Shown one piece after another: positions 62,361 through 64,000 of a DNA stretch of 64,000 nucleotides. The position numbers and the translations under genes were made by a program. The DNA comes from Planctomycetota bacterium (GTDB lineage Bacteria > Planctomycetota > Planctomycetia > Pirellulales > PALSA-1355), in the NCBI GenBank assembly GCA_003389325.1, contig QQVE01000044.1, positions 186,001 to 250,000 of the forward strand. The letters run 5' to 3'. Every line of letters begins with the position of its first letter. Position 1 is the first letter of the stretch. The notes below the pieces were generated by a model that saw only the letters and a list, made by a program, of their open reading frames with translations, had not been told where the DNA came from and did not search any database.

Positions 62361-63602
62361 CTAGCGGCTCGTCGTCTTGCTCGAAGCCACGGGCGCAGTT
62401 GGGGCATGCGGCGCGGGCACCGGCACGCTGGGACGCTCGGCCGGCAGCGGCTCGTCGGGTTCGCCCCAGTTGAACAGCACCTTCTTGATGTACCAGCGGG
62501 CAAGCGGGCCCATCCGCCACCACAACAGCTTCTGCACCCAGGGATAGTAGAAGCGGTTGAGCGCCCGGGCCGAAGCGGTCCGGCGCCGCAGGGCCACGCC
62601 CACGGGGCTTTTGAGCACCGCCGAGCGATACCCGGCGAACGAAAAGTCTCCGCGTCGGAAGGCGTCGTCGATGGCCCGGGCAGCGATCTCACCGTAGGCC
62701 AAAGCCGGGCTGATGCCTTCGCCGAACGTGGCATCGACGCCGGCGGCGTCGCCGACCAACACGACGTGCGGCGCCGCGAAGCTCGCGCCCGCCTCGAACA
62801 ATCGAATCGGATGCCCTTCGAGGTGATAGTCGTCGAGCCGGTAGCCCGCCTGCTGCATCCACTCGGCCACCACCGGCCGTAGCGAGCCGGCGCTCTTGCG
62901 CGGCACGAGCCGGCTGTCGTACACGCCCCAGTTGCGCATCCGCTCACCGGCAATCTTGGTGGGAAAGCTCCAGGCGTAGCCTTGCACGCCGGCGGGCATG
63001 AAGGCGAAGTCGAGCAAGGCGTCGTCGGCCGCCATCGTCGCGGGGGCGCTGGCGGGCACTGCCGGCGTGATCAGTTCCACCAGGCGAGCCACCGTACAGG
63101 TCTTGGCTCCCTCGGGCACGAGCTTCCGCACGACGCCGCTGGTGCCATCGGCACCCACGACCACGCGGGCCGAAAACGTGCCGCGGTTGGTTTCGATTTC
63201 CACGCCGTCGTCCGAGCGGTGCAGCTTGGTGACGCGCGTCTCTTCCTTGATCTCGATGCCTCGGCGGCGCACGTGATCGGCCAGCCAGGCATCGAACTCG
63301 TTGCGGCGCACCACGCGAAACGAATACCCTTTGCCAAACCGCAACGGAAAACCTCGGCCGCGAAACTGCACGTGCGCCCAATCGACGTCGACGTGCGGCA
63401 CTTCGAGATAGTCGAGCCCCAGCCGCTCAAGACACATATCCACCTGCGGCACGCACCCGCCGCCGCACAGCTTGTGTCGCGGATGCGAATCGCGCTCGAG
63501 CACCAACGTCCGCTCGGCGATCCCCGGACAGATCCGCGCCAAGTTGAGCGCCGTCGAAGTGCCCGAGGGCCCGGATCCGACAATGATCACATCGTAGCGC
63601 AC
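62361..63602 (-). CDS. Geranylgeranyl reductase-family FAD-dependent oxidoreductase
   Basis: 413 aa. The FAD Rossmann motif is VIIVGSGPSGTSTALNLA, then LERDSHPRHKLCGGGCVP (the KxCGGG motif of the GGR family), VVGADGTSGVVRK and VLVGDAAGVDATFGEGISPALAYGE. Members reduce double bonds of isoprenoid chains (chlorophyll side chains, menaquinone, archaeal lipids) or oxidise other hydrophobic substrates. The exact substrate is not clear. The last ~40 residues are Pro/Ala-rich and not part of the fold. Confidence 0.87.
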   Translation of the reverse strand: MRYDVIIVGSGPSGTSTALNLARICPGIAERTLVLERDSHPRHKLCGGGCVPQVDMCLERLGLDYLEVPHVDVDWAHVQFRGRGFPLRFGKGYSFRVVRRNEFDAWLADHVRRRGIEIKEETRVTKLHRSDDGVEIETNRGTFSARVVVGADGTSGVVRKLVPEGAKTCTVARLVELITPAVPASAPATMAADDALLDFAFMPAGVQGYAWSFPTKIAGERMRNWGVYDSRLVPRKSAGSLRPVVAEWMQQAGYRLDDYHLEGHPIRLFEAGASFAAPHVVLVGDAAGVDATFGEGISPALAYGEIAARAIDDAFRRGDFSFAGYRSAVLKSPVGVALRRRTASARALNRFYYPWVQKLLWWRMGPLARWYIKKVLFNWGEPDEPLPAERPSVPVPAPHAPTAPVASSKTTSR

Positions 63603-63838
63603 GCCAAAATTCCCGATCGCCGGTAGAGGTGAAGCCGCGGCTGGGGCGTCTCACCGGACCTTTTGTAAAGTCCACGGGAGTGCTCGGCCGCCAAGATCGA
63701 TCCTAACCGCTCGCCCGGCGGTTTGTCACGAAAATCTGCAATGGCTCTAGGATTTCCAAGCCGAGACGAGATCGCGCAGCCGAATAAGCGGAACGGCTTG
63801 CCGAAACTACCTCGCATCAGACCGGCAACGAAGCTGCT

Positions 63839-64000
63839 TCAGTAGCCGGTCCGATCATCTGACCGTGGGTCATCCACGACCTCGCCGCTGTTGAGGGTGC
63901 CGTCCATGGCGCGGCGGCGGTAGGCGGCGCTGGCGTCGTAGTACTTGCGGTTCGTGTCGATCTCGTGAACCATCACGCCGGGGCGGTGCTCGGCCAGGCG
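63839..64000 (-). CDS. C-terminal fragment, possibly of a carbon-nitrogen hydrolase
   Basis: The last 53 codons of a gene entering from the right edge and ending in TGA at 63839-63841. The visible sequence includes RPGVMVHEIDTNRKYYDAS and AYRRRAMDGTLNSGE. The pattern recalls the tail of nitrilase-superfamily proteins (strand plus helix with bulky charged residues), but this is a weak judgement. No catalytic residue is visible. Confidence 0.35.
   Translation of the reverse strand, partial: RLAEHRPGVMVHEIDTNRKYYDASAAYRRRAMDGTLNSGEVVDDPRSDDRTGY

Noticed and set aside
1-64000. CRISPR array, prophage, insertion sequence, rRNA or tRNA
   Set aside because: No regularly spaced repeats, transposase or integrase motifs, phage genes, or cloverleaf/T-arm patterns were seen by eye. 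A tRNAscan or ISfinder run would be needed to be certain.

Overview
The window is high-GC DNA from a bacterium that looks like a member of the Planctomycetota, probably Pirellulales-like. The evidence is the gene families present: a DUF1559 pseudopilin-like protein, PEP-CTERM surface proteins, DUF1080 and DUF2961 domains, a secreted S41 peptidase with Ig-like repeats, a tetrahydromethanopterin-type C1 pathway (fhcA, fhcB, fhcC), a lysine-rich histone H1-like protein, and a secreted redoxin-cytochrome-copper-domain fusion. No rRNA, tRNA, CRISPR array, prophage or insertion sequence was seen. It reads as ordinary chromosome made of short operons.

Layout. 1-6.3 kb (minus): secreted S41 peptidase (cut by the window edge), a DUF1080/DUF2961 protein, shikimate dehydrogenase, a methyltransferase and an acetyltransferase. 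6.3-9.7 kb (minus): a textbook -35/-10 promoter, a cobalamin riboswitch, then a DUF1559 protein and two PEP-CTERM proteins, one propeller-like. I read this as a candidate B12-controlled surface operon. 9.8-13.1 kb: fhcC with aguB, divergent from bioD and a methyltransferase-like gene. 13.2-20.4 kb (minus): glycogen/maltodextrin cluster (two GH57 enzymes, galT with an in-frame TGA, glgA). 20.6-31.1 kb: aminotransferase, H1-like protein, DEAD-box helicase, a zinc metallopeptidase-like protein, glyA, a response regulator, a glycosyltransferase, a TPR protein and a hydrolase.

31.3-34.9 kb: fhcB-fhcA convergent with mobA. 35-39.6 kb (minus): a PD-(D/E)XK-like/winged-helix protein, pyrE, a LysM-YkuD protein whose catalytic Cys is replaced, and rarA. 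39.7-43.3 kb (minus): a compact four-gene operon of two small membrane proteins, a radical SAM enzyme with the architecture of the archaeal tetraether synthase (Tes/MJ0619) group, and an Lgt-like diacylglyceryl transferase. This looks like an uncharacterised lipid-modifying system. 43.5-54.9 kb: serine hydrolase, AraC regulator, a second radical SAM protein, CPBP protease, DUF2617, a cupin, a large DUF900 hydrolase, a membrane protein and a CDF transporter. 54.9-64 kb: adenine deaminase with a nucleoside phosphorylase (purine salvage), 6-phosphogluconolactonase, SDR, methyltransferase, the redoxin/cytochrome/copper fusion, a geranylgeranyl-reductase-type flavoprotein and the tail of a further gene.

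The two regions most worth following up are the cobalamin riboswitch operon (6.3-9.7 kb) and the Tes-like/Lgt-like operon (39.7-43.3 kb). Other odd points are the TGA in galT, the Cys-less YkuD domain, the altered substrate-binding motif of AroE, and a probable Ser in place of the metal-binding Cys of FhcB.
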